This document shows, piece after piece, positions 1 to 8,721 of a DNA stretch of 64,000 bases. Each line of letters begins with the position of its first letter. Within the stretch, counting starts at the first letter, position 1. Below the pieces are notes generated by a model. It had not been told where the DNA came from. It was given only the letters and a program-made list of their open reading frames with translations, and made no database searches. A program made the position numbers and the translations under genes. The DNA comes from Chitinophagaceae bacterium (GTDB lineage Bacteria > Bacteroidota > Bacteroidia > Chitinophagales > Chitinophagaceae): the NCBI GenBank assembly GCA_023957155.1, contig JAMLHK010000005.1, positions 305,639 to 369,638 of the forward strand, read 5' to 3'.

Positions 1-255
1 GTAATAGCCGGCGGTAAAGAAATTTGTGTTGGAAAAATGCAGGATGCGCTTTTTGCTTTTGCTTCCAGGTGCCCACATGCCGGGGGACTTTTACATGAAG
101 GCTGCATAACCGGGTCGGGGGAGGTGATATGTCCCGTACATGGCTATAAATTCAATATACGAAACGGGTATAATGTAAGTGGCGAGGGCTATTATTTAAG
201 ACATTGGGCTGTGGCGGTAAAGCCAGAAGGCATTTTTGTTTGTATAGAGGAGTGA
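1..255 (+). CDS. Rieske [2Fe-2S] ferredoxin-like protein, 3' part
   Basis: The reading frame is open from base 1, so the gene begins upstream of the window. The ATG at 37 is probably internal, because the codons before it (V-I-A-G-G-K-E-I-C-V-G-K) read as a normal Rieske strand. Both cluster-binding boxes are present: C-P-H followed by A-G-G near base 70 and C-P-V-H-G-Y-K-F near base 130, i.e. the C-x-H and C-x2-H pairs that hold a [2Fe-2S] centre. The domain ends soon after the second box, with no oxygenase catalytic domain, so this is a small stand-alone ferredoxin of the kind that passes electrons to an oxygenase or reductase. The partner is not visible. Confidence 0.85.
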   Translation, partial: VIAGGKEICVGKMQDALFAFASRCPHAGGLLHEGCITGSGEVICPVHGYKFNIRNGYNVSGEGYYLRHWAVAVKPEGIFVCIEE

Positions 256-276
256 TCCCGTTCTGCCATATACCGG

Positions 277-1071
277 TTAGTGATTGATCCTGTTACCGGG
301 ATTGATATAATCTTTATAACATTCCAGGATATATAATCCTAACTCGGCGTCATTCAGTATAACAACAAATCCGTATTCCGGGCGATAATATTTCATAAAG
401 CTTTCTATTTCCGGACTTTCCAGTCCGGTAAGCTTCTTTACAAACAGTTTATTGAACCGGTGGTCTATATATTTATCCTGTTCTTCCTTGATCAGCCATC
501 CCTGCAAAAATTTCATATTCCTGTTGCGGCGAAAGCGAAACGCGTTGACCAGTTCACCAAGGTCAACCCCCACGCCTGCACCCAGGCTACCGGGCGATAA
601 AGAAGAAGTGCTTAGTCCCGGCCGGCGATAATTGAAAATCTTTTCATATTCTCTGCGGTTTTGTAGAGAATCAAAACGGTAGCCGGGTTTTTTTACGGTT
701 ACACCGGGCAATTCAATAGCGGATATTTGTATCGCTATATCAAAAGCTGCAGGGTTTTGTATAGTGCTTACCGGGTATTTCGGGGTCGCTTTCTCTAAGT
801 AGGAAAACCAGACGGAATCTCCCGGTACTACCCGGATATGGTAAACCCCCGAGGAGTCTGTTTGTGTGCCGTTACCTGACGTAGTAAGTACGCTTACTCC
901 CGGAAGCGGTATCTTTTGTGTAATATCATATACCGTTCCCTGTATTTCCTGGGCATGAATGAGTTTGGGAATTGCTGATAGTATACATGATGTGATAATC
1001 CATACATATACCCGGTAGCTTTGCTGCCTGTTAAGATATCGTTTTCTCCAATATGCCCTTCCACCTTTCAT
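277..1071 (-). CDS. Secreted protein with carboxypeptidase-like regulatory domain
   Basis: A protein of 264 residues if it starts at the ATG at 1071; a frame start at 1182 would lie deep inside xylB. The chosen start still overlaps the xylB 3' end by about 40 bp, so the two genes are probably co-transcribed. A hydrophobic signal segment (V-Y-V-W-I-I-T-S-C-I-L-S-A) ends at H-A-Q. It is followed by a CarboxypepD_reg-like beta-sandwich (E-I-Q-G-T-V-Y-D ... P-L-P-G-V-S-V ... D-S-S-G-V-Y-H-I). This domain is common in exported Bacteroidota proteins and is usually a binding or structural module. The C-terminal 150 residues are charged and not recognised. No enzymatic motif is seen and the function is unknown. 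Confidence 0.65.
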   Translation of the reverse strand: MKGGRAYWRKRYLNRQQSYRVYVWIITSCILSAIPKLIHAQEIQGTVYDITQKIPLPGVSVLTTSGNGTQTDSSGVYHIRVVPGDSVWFSYLEKATPKYPVSTIQNPAAFDIAIQISAIELPGVTVKKPGYRFDSLQNRREYEKIFNYRRPGLSTSSLSPGSLGAGVGVDLGELVNAFRFRRNRNMKFLQGWLIKEEQDKYIDHRFNKLFVKKLTGLESPEIESFMKYYRPEYGFVVILNDAELGLYILECYKDYINPGNRINH

Positions 1072-2512
1072 ATAATGCGGTATATGCTTTTTGATTGTTA
1101 TTCGGTTCTGCAAGGGCAACAGGCTTGTAGTTCTGGAATGCTTCCTGCAGGCTGGTGTAAATTCCTGCTCCGATGCCCGCACCTATTGCTGCGCCCACTG
1201 CACCGTCATTTTCATATAGTTCTACCGGGATGCCGGTAAGGTTTACAAAAAGATCAGTGAACAACGGGCTTAAAAACATATTGGCTTTTCCTGCCCGGAT
1301 CACCGAAGGATGGATGCCATTCTCTTTCAGGATATCTAATCCATATCGGAACGAGCAGGCTATTCCTTCCTGTACGGCACGGAATATATGTGCAGGCTGG
1401 TGTGTGGTCAGCTGGAGGTTGTTGATCTGCGCCCCGGTCAGTTTATTGCCCAGCATACGTTCTGCCCCGTTACCAAAGGGGAATATGATCAGCCCGTCAC
1501 TTCCCAGGGGAATAGCGGCAGCCTGCTCATTCATTTGTGTATAGGAAAAATGACTGCCGGTAATATCTTTTACCCACCTGTTCATAATACCTGTACCGTT
1601 AATACATAGCAGAACACCAATACTTTTTTGTGTCTTGTTGTGGTTGACGTGCGCGAAGCTGTTCACCCTGGATTGAGGATCTCCCGTCAACTGGTCGCTA
1701 ACGGCATATATTACGCCCGAGGTACCGGCGGTAGCGGCAATTTCACCCGGGTGCATCACATTAAGCGACAGGGCATTGTTTGGCTGATCACCGGCTTTGT
1801 AAGATACGGGTATCCCCGGTTGCAGCCCTAATATAGCAGCGGCATCTGCTGTTACCCGGCCGTGTATGGAAAATACCGGCTGTACCGGGGGAATTATATT
1901 ATCCGGAAAGCCCAAATGTTCCATAACGGGCCGGGCAATGCTATCGGATTGAAAATCCCATAAAATTCCTTCCGACAAGGCAGAAGGCGAAGTGGTTATT
2001 TCCTGCGTAAGCCGCATCGAAATATAATCTCCGGGCAGCATGAGCTTGTCCGTTTTCTCAAAGATTTCCGGTTCCTGCTCTTTCACCCATGCCAGCTTGG
2101 ATGCAGTGAAATTTCCGGGTGAATTTAAAAGATGTGAACGGCAAAAGTCGGGGCCAATCGCCTCATACGCCTGGTTCCCTGTGGCAACGGCACGGCTGTC
2201 GCACCATATTATTGAGGGACGCAATACCTGCCTGTTCTTATCTACGATCACCAGCCCGTGCATTTGATAAGCAATCCCTATGGCTCCTATATCCCCGGGA
2301 TTAAAACTACCGGAGGCATTCAGCTTTTGTATAGCCCGGCAGGTGTATTGCCACCAGCTATCCGGTTCCTGCTCTGCCCACCCGGTATGATGTGATATGA
2401 TGCCGGCTTCAGTTTCAGGAAATTGCGCTGAAGCGATCAGCCGGGTGTCGGCAGCATTTATTACAGATACTTTGATGGACGAAGTGCCTACGTCTATGCC
2501 GAGAAGTAACAT
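1031..2512 (-). CDS. xylB: Xylulokinase
   Basis: A 493-residue FGGY-family sugar kinase, full length for xylulokinase, which phosphorylates D-xylulose with ATP to xylulose 5-phosphate for the pentose phosphate pathway. The N-terminus carries the phosphate-binding loop G-I-D-V-G-T-S-S-I-K (about residues 5-14). The early segment H-T-G-W-A-E-Q-E-P-D-S-W-W is typical of XylB rather than glycerol kinase. The catalytic Asp is probably in K-A-G-D-Q-P-N-N-A near residue 240, and the C-terminal lobe has the Gly-rich [10 protein letters not shown] stretch. No xylose isomerase or transporter lies next to it. A 265-bp intergenic region separates it from the divergent batD gene. Confidence 0.93.
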   Translation of the reverse strand: MLLLGIDVGTSSIKVSVINAADTRLIASAQFPETEAGIISHHTGWAEQEPDSWWQYTCRAIQKLNASGSFNPGDIGAIGIAYQMHGLVIVDKNRQVLRPSIIWCDSRAVATGNQAYEAIGPDFCRSHLLNSPGNFTASKLAWVKEQEPEIFEKTDKLMLPGDYISMRLTQEITTSPSALSEGILWDFQSDSIARPVMEHLGFPDNIIPPVQPVFSIHGRVTADAAAILGLQPGIPVSYKAGDQPNNALSLNVMHPGEIAATAGTSGVIYAVSDQLTGDPQSRVNSFAHVNHNKTQKSIGVLLCINGTGIMNRWVKDITGSHFSYTQMNEQAAAIPLGSDGLIIFPFGNGAERMLGNKLTGAQINNLQLTTHQPAHIFRAVQEGIACSFRYGLDILKENGIHPSVIRAGKANMFLSPLFTDLFVNLTGIPVELYENDGAVGAAIGAGIGAGIYTSLQEAFQNYKPVALAEPNNNQKAYTALYERWKGILEKTIS

Positions 2513-2721
2513 ACAACTGGTAAAAGGATTTGTTTAAATAAAGGAACAAGATACTAAAAACATCGTTTGCTCTCCGTGGTAAGGAGAATTGAATTATGTT
2601 TGATTTTCTTTATTTGCCGGCTGCTTGCCATATAACGAAAAAGAGAGCCGGAAGAAGAGCCGGATACCGGGTTTTAACGCAACTTTACCGCGTTTTCAGC
2701 GGTCTGCTTAACCTGAATATA

Positions 2722-2729
2722 TACATTTG
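2722..2729 (+). promoter_or_regulatory. Candidate Bacteroidota -7 element upstream of batD
   Basis: TACATTTG fits the Bacteroidota -7 consensus TAnnTTTG, 48 bp before the batD start. A T-rich stretch (GTTTTCAG) lies about 25-30 bp upstream in the -33 region. The batD start is preceded by G-G-G-A-G-G, one of the few strong Shine-Dalgarno-like sequences in the window. Confidence 0.45.
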
Positions 2730-2777
2730 TTGTGAGGGTGTGATGGGATGTTAGGTACCCGGGGAGGAAAATAAAAA

Positions 2778-4664
2778 ATGTACCGTATAAAAAAATATTT
2801 ACTTCACTTTGTACTGCTGCCGGTTATTTTTTATCTGCCTGTTCAGCGAAGCTCAGGACAGGTAAGCGTGTCTGCTTTTGCCAGTCAGAATATGATATTG
2901 CAGGATGAGCTTATTAAGCTGCAGTTTATCATTGAGAATGCGTATGAGGTGCAACAGTTTATTCCGCCTTCTTTTACCGGTTGTAAGGTGGTGGAAGGTC
3001 CTATGCATACCAGCGGTACTTCTGTTGTTAATGGCCTGGTAAATAACTATGTAGCTTTCGTATATGTTATACAGCCCGAAGCACCGGGTGAATATGCGCT
3101 ATCGGGAGGGGCTGTTATCGTAAATGACCGGCGCTTTAATTTTAATAGCATCCGTTTTAAGGTTATAGAATACCAACACAATAACAACCGGTATAGTTTT
3201 CAAAACCAGTCGTATGATGCTGCTGTGGAGCAGCATTTATACCATGATTATGTCATCCGTAAAGACGAGGACATACACAATAAGATCAGGCAAAATCTTT
3301 TTATCCGGGTAGATATAAATAAAAACCATTGTTACGAAGGAGAGCCGGTGGTTGCTACCTATAAGTTATATTCCCGTTTGCATGCAGAAACAAAAGTGTC
3401 GAAATGGCCCTCATTTAACGGTTTCAGCGTATGTGATATGGTTGAACCCTCGTCTGTTCCTGTTACCGTGGAAACATACAATGGCAAAGAATTTAATGTG
3501 TACCTTATTCGCAAGGCACAACTTTTCCCGCTTCAGTCCGGAACGCTTGAGCTTGACCCGGCAGAGGTAGAAAATGATGTTTCTTTCTTAAAGGCGGAAG
3601 CAATAGGAAAAAACAGGGAAGCTTATTTCCCTGAGTTGCTGAGGTCGTTTGAGTCTGGTAATATTGCCCGGGAAGCTATTGTAACAGATCATGTAAGTAT
3701 TAAAAGTGATCCGCTGCCGGTAACCGTAAAATCACTCCCGGTTTCTTCACGTCCGTCATCGTTTGATGGAGCAGTGGGAAGCTTTAGTATTGAAGCCACT
3801 ATAGATAAAAATGAAATTGCCCTGGATGATATGGCAACCGTCAGGGTAATTATAAAAGGAGAGGGTAATTTCGGGGTGATCAATGCACCGCCGGTACAGT
3901 GGCCAACGGAGCTGGATGCCTATGAGCCGGAAATCAGGGAAAACATCTTAAAGCATGTAGCTCCCATGCGGGGGTATAAAACCTTTGTTTATACGGTAAT
4001 GCCTAAACGAACCGGTGTGATGGTCATTCCCCCGGTTGAGTTCTCCTATTTTGATCCGAAGTCCGATCAGTATACCACTGCAAAAACAGATGCTATTATT
4101 ATTCATGCCGTATCTGAGGTTCCTGCTAAAAGTGGTGGTGATGCTGATATGATGATAACAACGGCTTCTGAAGTGCCCAAGACCCCGGGGAACGGGTGGT
4201 TATGGATATCGGCTGCTTTTGTAGTCCTGGGCTTGTCCGGGTTCTTCTTGTTCAGGTATTTTCGCTTTCAAAGAGCTGCACCTGGTATACGGGGCACAGA
4301 GCAAGAATATAAAATCCAGGCTCACCGGGAAGATGTACAGACTGATGTTTTGTCCAACCCGTTATTCAGGGCAAAGCTTATGCTCATACAGCAAAACGGG
4401 CAGGGATTTTATGCCGAGCTGGGTAAGGCTTTATCGAATTATATGAATGAGAAGCTGCAGCTTACCGGTACGTATTCCGATAAAAAGGATATCATAGACC
4501 GGATGAAGGCACGGGGGGTTGATGATATTATGATCACGCAGTTTCAGTTACTTATTCAACAGTGTGAGATGGCTTTATATACGCCGGTTGTAAACGAAAC
4601 GGAAATGCAGTCTGTATATGATCTTGCTGAGGACCTGCTGGATAATATGTCAAAAACCGGTTAA
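2778..4664 (+). CDS. batD: BatD family protein
   Basis: A 628-residue envelope protein of the Bacteroides aerotolerance (Bat) family. It has a signal peptide (residues 1-28, cleaved near S-S-G-Q), a long BatD ectodomain of beta-sandwich repeats containing G-E-P-V-V-A-T-Y-K-L-Y and later I-D-K-N-E-I-A-L-D-D, a membrane helix near residues 473-493, and a cytoplasmic tail of about 130 residues. Bat proteins are linked to MoxR ATPases and oxidative stress tolerance, but the molecular role is not settled. batD usually sits in a moxR-batA-batB-batC-batD-batE operon; here it stands alone between a divergent xylB and a convergent Spy-like gene, so it may be an orphan paralogue. Confidence 0.88.
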   Translation: MYRIKKYLLHFVLLPVIFYLPVQRSSGQVSVSAFASQNMILQDELIKLQFIIENAYEVQQFIPPSFTGCKVVEGPMHTSGTSVVNGLVNNYVAFVYVIQPEAPGEYALSGGAVIVNDRRFNFNSIRFKVIEYQHNNNRYSFQNQSYDAAVEQHLYHDYVIRKDEDIHNKIRQNLFIRVDINKNHCYEGEPVVATYKLYSRLHAETKVSKWPSFNGFSVCDMVEPSSVPVTVETYNGKEFNVYLIRKAQLFPLQSGTLELDPAEVENDVSFLKAEAIGKNREAYFPELLRSFESGNIAREAIVTDHVSIKSDPLPVTVKSLPVSSRPSSFDGAVGSFSIEATIDKNEIALDDMATVRVIIKGEGNFGVINAPPVQWPTELDAYEPEIRENILKHVAPMRGYKTFVYTVMPKRTGVMVIPPVEFSYFDPKSDQYTTAKTDAIIIHAVSEVPAKSGGDADMMITTASEVPKTPGNGWLWISAAFVVLGLSGFFLFRYFRFQRAAPGIRGTEQEYKIQAHREDVQTDVLSNPLFRAKLMLIQQNGQGFYAELGKALSNYMNEKLQLTGTYSDKKDIIDRMKARGVDDIMITQFQLLIQQCEMALYTPVVNETEMQSVYDLAEDLLDNMSKTG

Positions 4665-4824
4665 ATGTTCCGGGATAGCGTTGTGATATCCGGGAAAATC
4701 TGCGTAGTTCAAGTAATGCGGAAAATAGATTCAAAAAAGAAGGCCAGCCCTAGAAAGAGCCAGCCGTTGCTAACCTATGAAAAACACCAAGTTAAAATTA
4801 GGTAATTATTCTGTATTTAAAAAA

Positions 4825-5250
4825 TCATTTCGGTTTATCTTGGGGCGCCATTCTGTTCTGCCTCATTTTCATCCGTTGCTGCATCTCCTTACGCACCATT
4901 GTTTTAAACCGGTCTTCTGCCTCAAATACCTGTGCCCCCCTTTGTTCGTCTAAAATACCACTAAAATCCTTCCGGTATTTTTTCCTGATATCCAGAGCCT
5001 TCTGTTGCCTGTCGAGCTCATCGCTGATGCTTCCGTTCCTTACCACACCTCTTAATTCCTGGCGGTATTTATTAAACAACGGCCAAAACTTTTCGGCTTC
5101 GCTACCAGAGAGATGTAGTTCCCTGGTCAGATACCCAATTTCGAGCATTTTTATTTTCTCTCTGCCATTCCCGGAATCAACGCCTCTCTGTGCCTGGGCT
5201 AACAGGGTTGCGAATGTAGTAAATCCCAAAACTAAAAAAAACTTTTTCAC
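4825..5250 (-). CDS. Spy/CpxP-like periplasmic protein
   Basis: A 141-residue protein with a signal peptide (M-K-K-F-F-L-V-L-G-F ... A-Q-A-Q) and a mature part that is almost wholly helical and charged. The segment G-Y-L-T-R-E-L-H-L-S-G-S-E-A-E-K-F-W-P-L resembles the helix of Spy/CpxP-like periplasmic sensors and chaperones, and the C-terminus is rich in Lys, Arg, Met and Gln. It is the last gene of an apparent operon with an ECF sigma factor and a membrane anti-sigma-like protein, 14 bp after the latter. This suggests a periplasmic sensor that modulates the sigma/anti-sigma pair. Family membership is by pattern only. Confidence 0.6.
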   Translation of the reverse strand: MKKFFLVLGFTTFATLLAQAQRGVDSGNGREKIKMLEIGYLTRELHLSGSEAEKFWPLFNKYRQELRGVVRNGSISDELDRQQKALDIRKKYRKDFSGILDEQRGAQVFEAEDRFKTMVRKEMQQRMKMRQNRMAPQDKPK

Positions 5251-5264
5251 GTAATTTTTGTTTA

Positions 5265-5933
5265 TTATAAAGAAATTGCTCCCGAAAAATCCTGTTCATA
5301 GCGACTAAGCGCTTCGTCAGGGATATCGTTGAACAGATCACTAAAGTTGGCATCATCTATCTTCAAAAAGGCAATATTTTCAAGTTCCATATCCGGATTG
5401 TCAAAAGTCCATTCCGGGGTTTCCGGAACGGAAGAAAGATAGTTGGCTAAATCTGTATCAGATACACCGGGCAACTGAACCGATAATACCCGGGTATCAC
5501 CATTTTGGGCGATCAAAGGCGATTCATGCTTATTTTTAGTGTGTAACAGAAAGGATATACCTATTCCCATTATCCCGATTATGGATGCGGCAACCGCATA
5601 GTTTTTCCATTTGCGGTTGCGGTTAATGTTAATCACAGGCACCGGGACAGCTTTTTCTACAGGGTCAATGGTTTGTGAAAAGGTATTAAAATAGCCCGGG
5701 GGGACGCTCAGCGTGGGTTTATTTTTCAGTGATGCGATCAGCGGCGATAGTTGCTTAATTTCTTCATCTGCCGGTAAGTCAGCCGGCTTTTCTCTTTTTA
5801 CGTGTGCAAGTAGCTTGCCGGGAAGGTATTCGAAATACCCGGGCGGAACATGGAAAATTATATTTTTCTCCATTTCAGCAACTAATGGGCTGATTTCCCG
5901 TAGTTCTTTCTCTATGTCTGAATGCTGTTGCAT
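5265..5933 (-). CDS. Putative membrane anti-sigma factor with duplicated N-terminal motif
   Basis: A 222-residue single-pass membrane protein. Residues 1-110 are probably cytoplasmic, a membrane helix spans about 112-130 (A-V-A-A-S-I-I-G-I-M-G-I-G-I-S-F-L-L), and the acidic C-terminal 90 residues would be periplasmic. It lies directly downstream of an ECF sigma gene, the usual place for an anti-sigma factor, but no zinc-binding H-x3-C-x2-C motif is visible. The N-terminal half holds two copies of one motif: residues 13-37 (S-P-L-V-A-E ... V-P-P-G-Y-F-E-Y-L) and 61-85 (S-P-L-I-A-S ... V-P-P-G-Y-F-N-T-F). The anti-sigma role is inferred from position and topology. Confidence 0.6.
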   Translation of the reverse strand: MQQHSDIEKELREISPLVAEMEKNIIFHVPPGYFEYLPGKLLAHVKREKPADLPADEEIKQLSPLIASLKNKPTLSVPPGYFNTFSQTIDPVEKAVPVPVININRNRKWKNYAVAASIIGIMGIGISFLLHTKNKHESPLIAQNGDTRVLSVQLPGVSDTDLANYLSSVPETPEWTFDNPDMELENIAFLKIDDANFSDLFNDIPDEALSRYEQDFSGAISL

Positions 5934-5985
5934 AGCAGGAAATTACATTTCAATAAATGTTAAGACTACGTTATAAGTTGAAAGT

Positions 5986-6537
5986 TTAATGGTTGAGGAT
6001 AAAGTCTTCAATTTTTTTTACTGCATGATGATAGCTTGCTTTTAATGCGCCTTCCGAGGTATCTAAGATCCGGCTCATTTCTTCGTAGGGCATCTCATCA
6101 TAATACCGGAGGTTAAATACAACCCGTTGTTTTTCAGGAAGTTGTTGAATTGCCATTTGAAGTTTCCATTCAATTTTCCCGGGGTCAAAGTCCTTTTCTG
6201 CTTTTAGCAGGTTAATGGTACCGTCTTCATGGTCTATGGAAACGGAAGATTTTCTTTTTTGCTGGTCAAGGTAGGAAAGAGATTCATTGGTGGCGATCCT
6301 GTACAACCAGGTGTAAAGCTGGGCATCTTCTCTGAAGTTGTCGAGTCCGTTCCATACTTTAATGAACATATTTTGCAGTACATCATTGGCGTCTTCATGT
6401 TGAATAACGATACGGCGTACATGCCAGTAAAGTTTTTCCTGGTATTTTTTAATTATCCCGGTAAATGCTTTTTCCCTGGTTGCCGGAGTACGAAATTCCT
6501 GCAATAGCAAAACATCTTCAGCATTATTATTAGCCAT
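5986..6537 (-). CDS. RNA polymerase ECF-type sigma factor
   Basis: A 183-residue sigma-70 family protein with the two-domain architecture of extracytoplasmic-function sigma factors. Region 2 covers about residues 25-95 (D-V-L-Q-N-M-F-I-K-V-W-N ... L-Y-T-W-L-Y-R-I-A-T-N). Region 4 covers about residues 128-182 (L-P-E-K-Q-R-V-V-F-N-L-R-Y ... E-G-A-L-K-A-S-Y-H-H-A). It is the first gene of a three-gene set with an anti-sigma-like membrane protein (52 bp downstream) and a Spy-like protein, so it probably serves an envelope stress response. Its regulon cannot be told from the sequence. Confidence 0.92.
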   Translation of the reverse strand: MANNNAEDVLLLQEFRTPATREKAFTGIIKKYQEKLYWHVRRIVIQHEDANDVLQNMFIKVWNGLDNFREDAQLYTWLYRIATNESLSYLDQQKRKSSVSIDHEDGTINLLKAEKDFDPGKIEWKLQMAIQQLPEKQRVVFNLRYYDEMPYEEMSRILDTSEGALKASYHHAVKKIEDFILNH

Positions 6538-6560
6538 AGCCGGGATAAATTTTTCGTACT

Positions 6561-7517
6561 TTATTTTCGTTGGCGTACTTTTTCGGCAGCAGCAATGATA
6601 TCGGGGGTATCGAGACCGTATTTCTTCAGGAGCTCAAGCGGTTTTCCACTTTCTCCAAAAGTATCTTTTGTGCCTACGTATTCGATAGGAACCGGGAAGT
6701 ATTTTGCCGCTACCTGTGCTATGGCATCTCCCAGTCCGCCGATAATATTATGCTCTTCAACGGTTACTGCACATTTTGTTTTGTGCAGTGTAGCTAAAAC
6801 AGCTTCTTCATCCAATGGTTTTATGGTGTGTATATTCACTACTTCCACACTGATTCCCTTTTCTTCTAATTGTATGCCGGCTTCAATGGCCTTCCAGACC
6901 ATGTGTCCGCACGCAAAAATAGCCACATCGCTTCCCTGTGAAAAATACTGCGCCTTTCCGATTTCAAATTTTTCATCCGCCCGGGTAAATATCGGCCAAA
7001 CGGGTCTTCCGAAGCGGAGGTACACCGGGCCTTCATGATCGGCGATGGCAATGGTTGCCGCTTTGGTTTGATTATAATCACAGGGTACAATTACCGTCAT
7101 GCCCGGAAGCATTTTCATCATCCCGATATCTTCTAGAATCTGGTGAGTAGCACCATCTTCGCCTAAGGTTAACCCGGCATGAGATGCGCAGATTTTTACG
7201 TTCTTACCGGAATAAGCCACCGACTGCCGGATCTGATCGTAGACCCTGCCGGTAGAAAAGTTAGCAAAAGTAGTGGTATACGGAATTTTGCCGCCAATAG
7301 TTAAACCGGCTGCTATACCTATCATATTTGCCTCGGCAATGCCACATTGTATGAAACGATCGGGAAAATCCTTAATAAAAGCATTTAATTTCATGGAACC
7401 CGCCAGATCAGCTGTAAGCGCTACAACATTCGGGTTATTTTTTCCTAACTCGTGAATACCGTCCCCAAAACCGCTTCTTGTATCTTTTTGTCCTGTTACC
7501 TGTATGTCTTTTAGCAT
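6561..7517 (-). CDS. Transketolase, C-terminal subunit
   Basis: A 318-residue protein covering the pyrimidine-binding and C-terminal domains of transketolase. The catalytic region includes Q-C-G-I-A-E-A-N-M, whose Glu activates the thiamine diphosphate pyrimidine ring, and then S-H-A-G-L-T-L-G-E-D-G-A-T-H-Q. The N-terminal diphosphate-binding domain (G-D-G-x~25-N motif) is absent. Many bacteria encode the two halves as adjacent genes, but here the upstream neighbour is galE and no N-terminal half is in the window. The enzyme would move two-carbon units in the pentose phosphate pathway, as a complex with the missing subunit. Confidence 0.9.
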   Translation of the reverse strand: MLKDIQVTGQKDTRSGFGDGIHELGKNNPNVVALTADLAGSMKLNAFIKDFPDRFIQCGIAEANMIGIAAGLTIGGKIPYTTTFANFSTGRVYDQIRQSVAYSGKNVKICASHAGLTLGEDGATHQILEDIGMMKMLPGMTVIVPCDYNQTKAATIAIADHEGPVYLRFGRPVWPIFTRADEKFEIGKAQYFSQGSDVAIFACGHMVWKAIEAGIQLEEKGISVEVVNIHTIKPLDEEAVLATLHKTKCAVTVEEHNIIGGLGDAIAQVAAKYFPVPIEYVGTKDTFGESGKPLELLKKYGLDTPDIIAAAEKVRQRK

Positions 7518-7647
7518 AATTTACTTGTATATTTATTTTTATTATGTGGTTTAGATAGCCCGTTTCCTGGCGAAGAAACGCTTTGTTTTTTGCTGTGAAA
7601 CAGAGCACCTGGCGCCCTGTTCAGGCTTTTGGCCGCAAAATAATGGA

Positions 7648-8703
7648 TTAATTTAACCGGATATTTTTTCCTGCAAACAATTTTTCATCTTCTTTAAGCT
7701 TTTGTTCCCATGACCAGGCTGTGCCCAGGATGTCTTCCAGGGAAAACCGGGGCTGCCAGCCTAATTCCTGTCGGGCTTTATCATTATTGGCATAGATGGC
7801 AATAACATCTCCCGGCCGGTTTGGACCAATAGTGTAATTTAAGGCGATCCCGGTAACTTTTTCAAAAGTTTTTAAGGTTTCCAATACCGTAAAGCCCGAT
7901 CCCGTGCCCAGGTTGAACACTTCAGGGTTCTGTTTGTTCTCTCTTTCTATAAGGTGCCGGAGTGCAAGCGTATGGGCATGAGCCAGGTCACATACATGTA
8001 TGAAATCCCTGAGACATGAGCCATCACGTGTGGGATATTGATTCCCAAAAACGGTTATCCCGGGAAGTTTGCCAATAGCAGATTGGGTAATAACCGGAAC
8101 AAGGTTCTGGGGCTTATCAATAGGTAATTCTCCAATAAGGGCGGATGGATGTGCCCCTGCGGGATTAAAATAGCGTAGCAGCACACAGGACGTGGGATTA
8201 ACGTGTGCAAATTCACCTATAATCTGCTCGCCCATCTGTTTGGTATAGCCGTAAGGAGATTCTGCTGCCTTAACAGGTGTGGTTTCTGTTACAGGTATAT
8301 GATCAGGATTGCCGTAAACCGTGCAGGAGGAGGAGAAAACAAAATAAGGGATCTTAAAGAACTCAACGCATTTCAACAGGTTGATGAGCGAAACCAGGTT
8401 GTTTTCAAAATAGAGCAGCGGCTTTTCTACCGATTCACCAACCGCCTTATAAGCTGCAAAATGAATAATGCCGGCGATATCTTCGTTTTCTTCAAAGATG
8501 GCATTGGTATCATTAAAATCACACAGGTCTACTTTATAGTTCTTCACTTTTTTACCTGTAATTTTCTCTATTCCCTCCAGCAGGTGCTCGGAAGAGCGAG
8601 AATTATTGTCAACGGAAACGACATCAAAACCGTTTTCAATCAGGTCAACTATTGTGTGAGATCCGATATAACCGCATCCACCCGTTACCAGAATTTTTTT
8701 CAT
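7648..8703 (-). CDS. galE: UDP-glucose 4-epimerase
   Basis: A 351-residue short-chain dehydrogenase/reductase of the extended type. It has the N-terminal NAD-binding G-G-C-G-Y-I-G-S-H motif (residues 8-16), the catalytic Ser in S-S-S-C-T-V-Y-G, and the Tyr-x3-Lys pair in Y-G-Y-T-K. The substrate loop N-P-A-G-A-H-P-S-A-L-I-G-E is typical of GalE. It interconverts UDP-glucose and UDP-galactose and supplies precursors for surface polysaccharide. It is 18 bp downstream of rfbA on the same strand, and the two probably form an operon for nucleotide-sugar synthesis. Confidence 0.95.
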   Translation of the reverse strand: MKKILVTGGCGYIGSHTIVDLIENGFDVVSVDNNSRSSEHLLEGIEKITGKKVKNYKVDLCDFNDTNAIFEENEDIAGIIHFAAYKAVGESVEKPLLYFENNLVSLINLLKCVEFFKIPYFVFSSSCTVYGNPDHIPVTETTPVKAAESPYGYTKQMGEQIIGEFAHVNPTSCVLLRYFNPAGAHPSALIGELPIDKPQNLVPVITQSAIGKLPGITVFGNQYPTRDGSCLRDFIHVCDLAHAHTLALRHLIERENKQNPEVFNLGTGSGFTVLETLKTFEKVTGIALNYTIGPNRPGDVIAIYANNDKARQELGWQPRFSLEDILGTAWSWEQKLKEDEKLFAGKNIRLN

Positions 8704-8721
8704 GTCAGTTAAAAAATTTAA

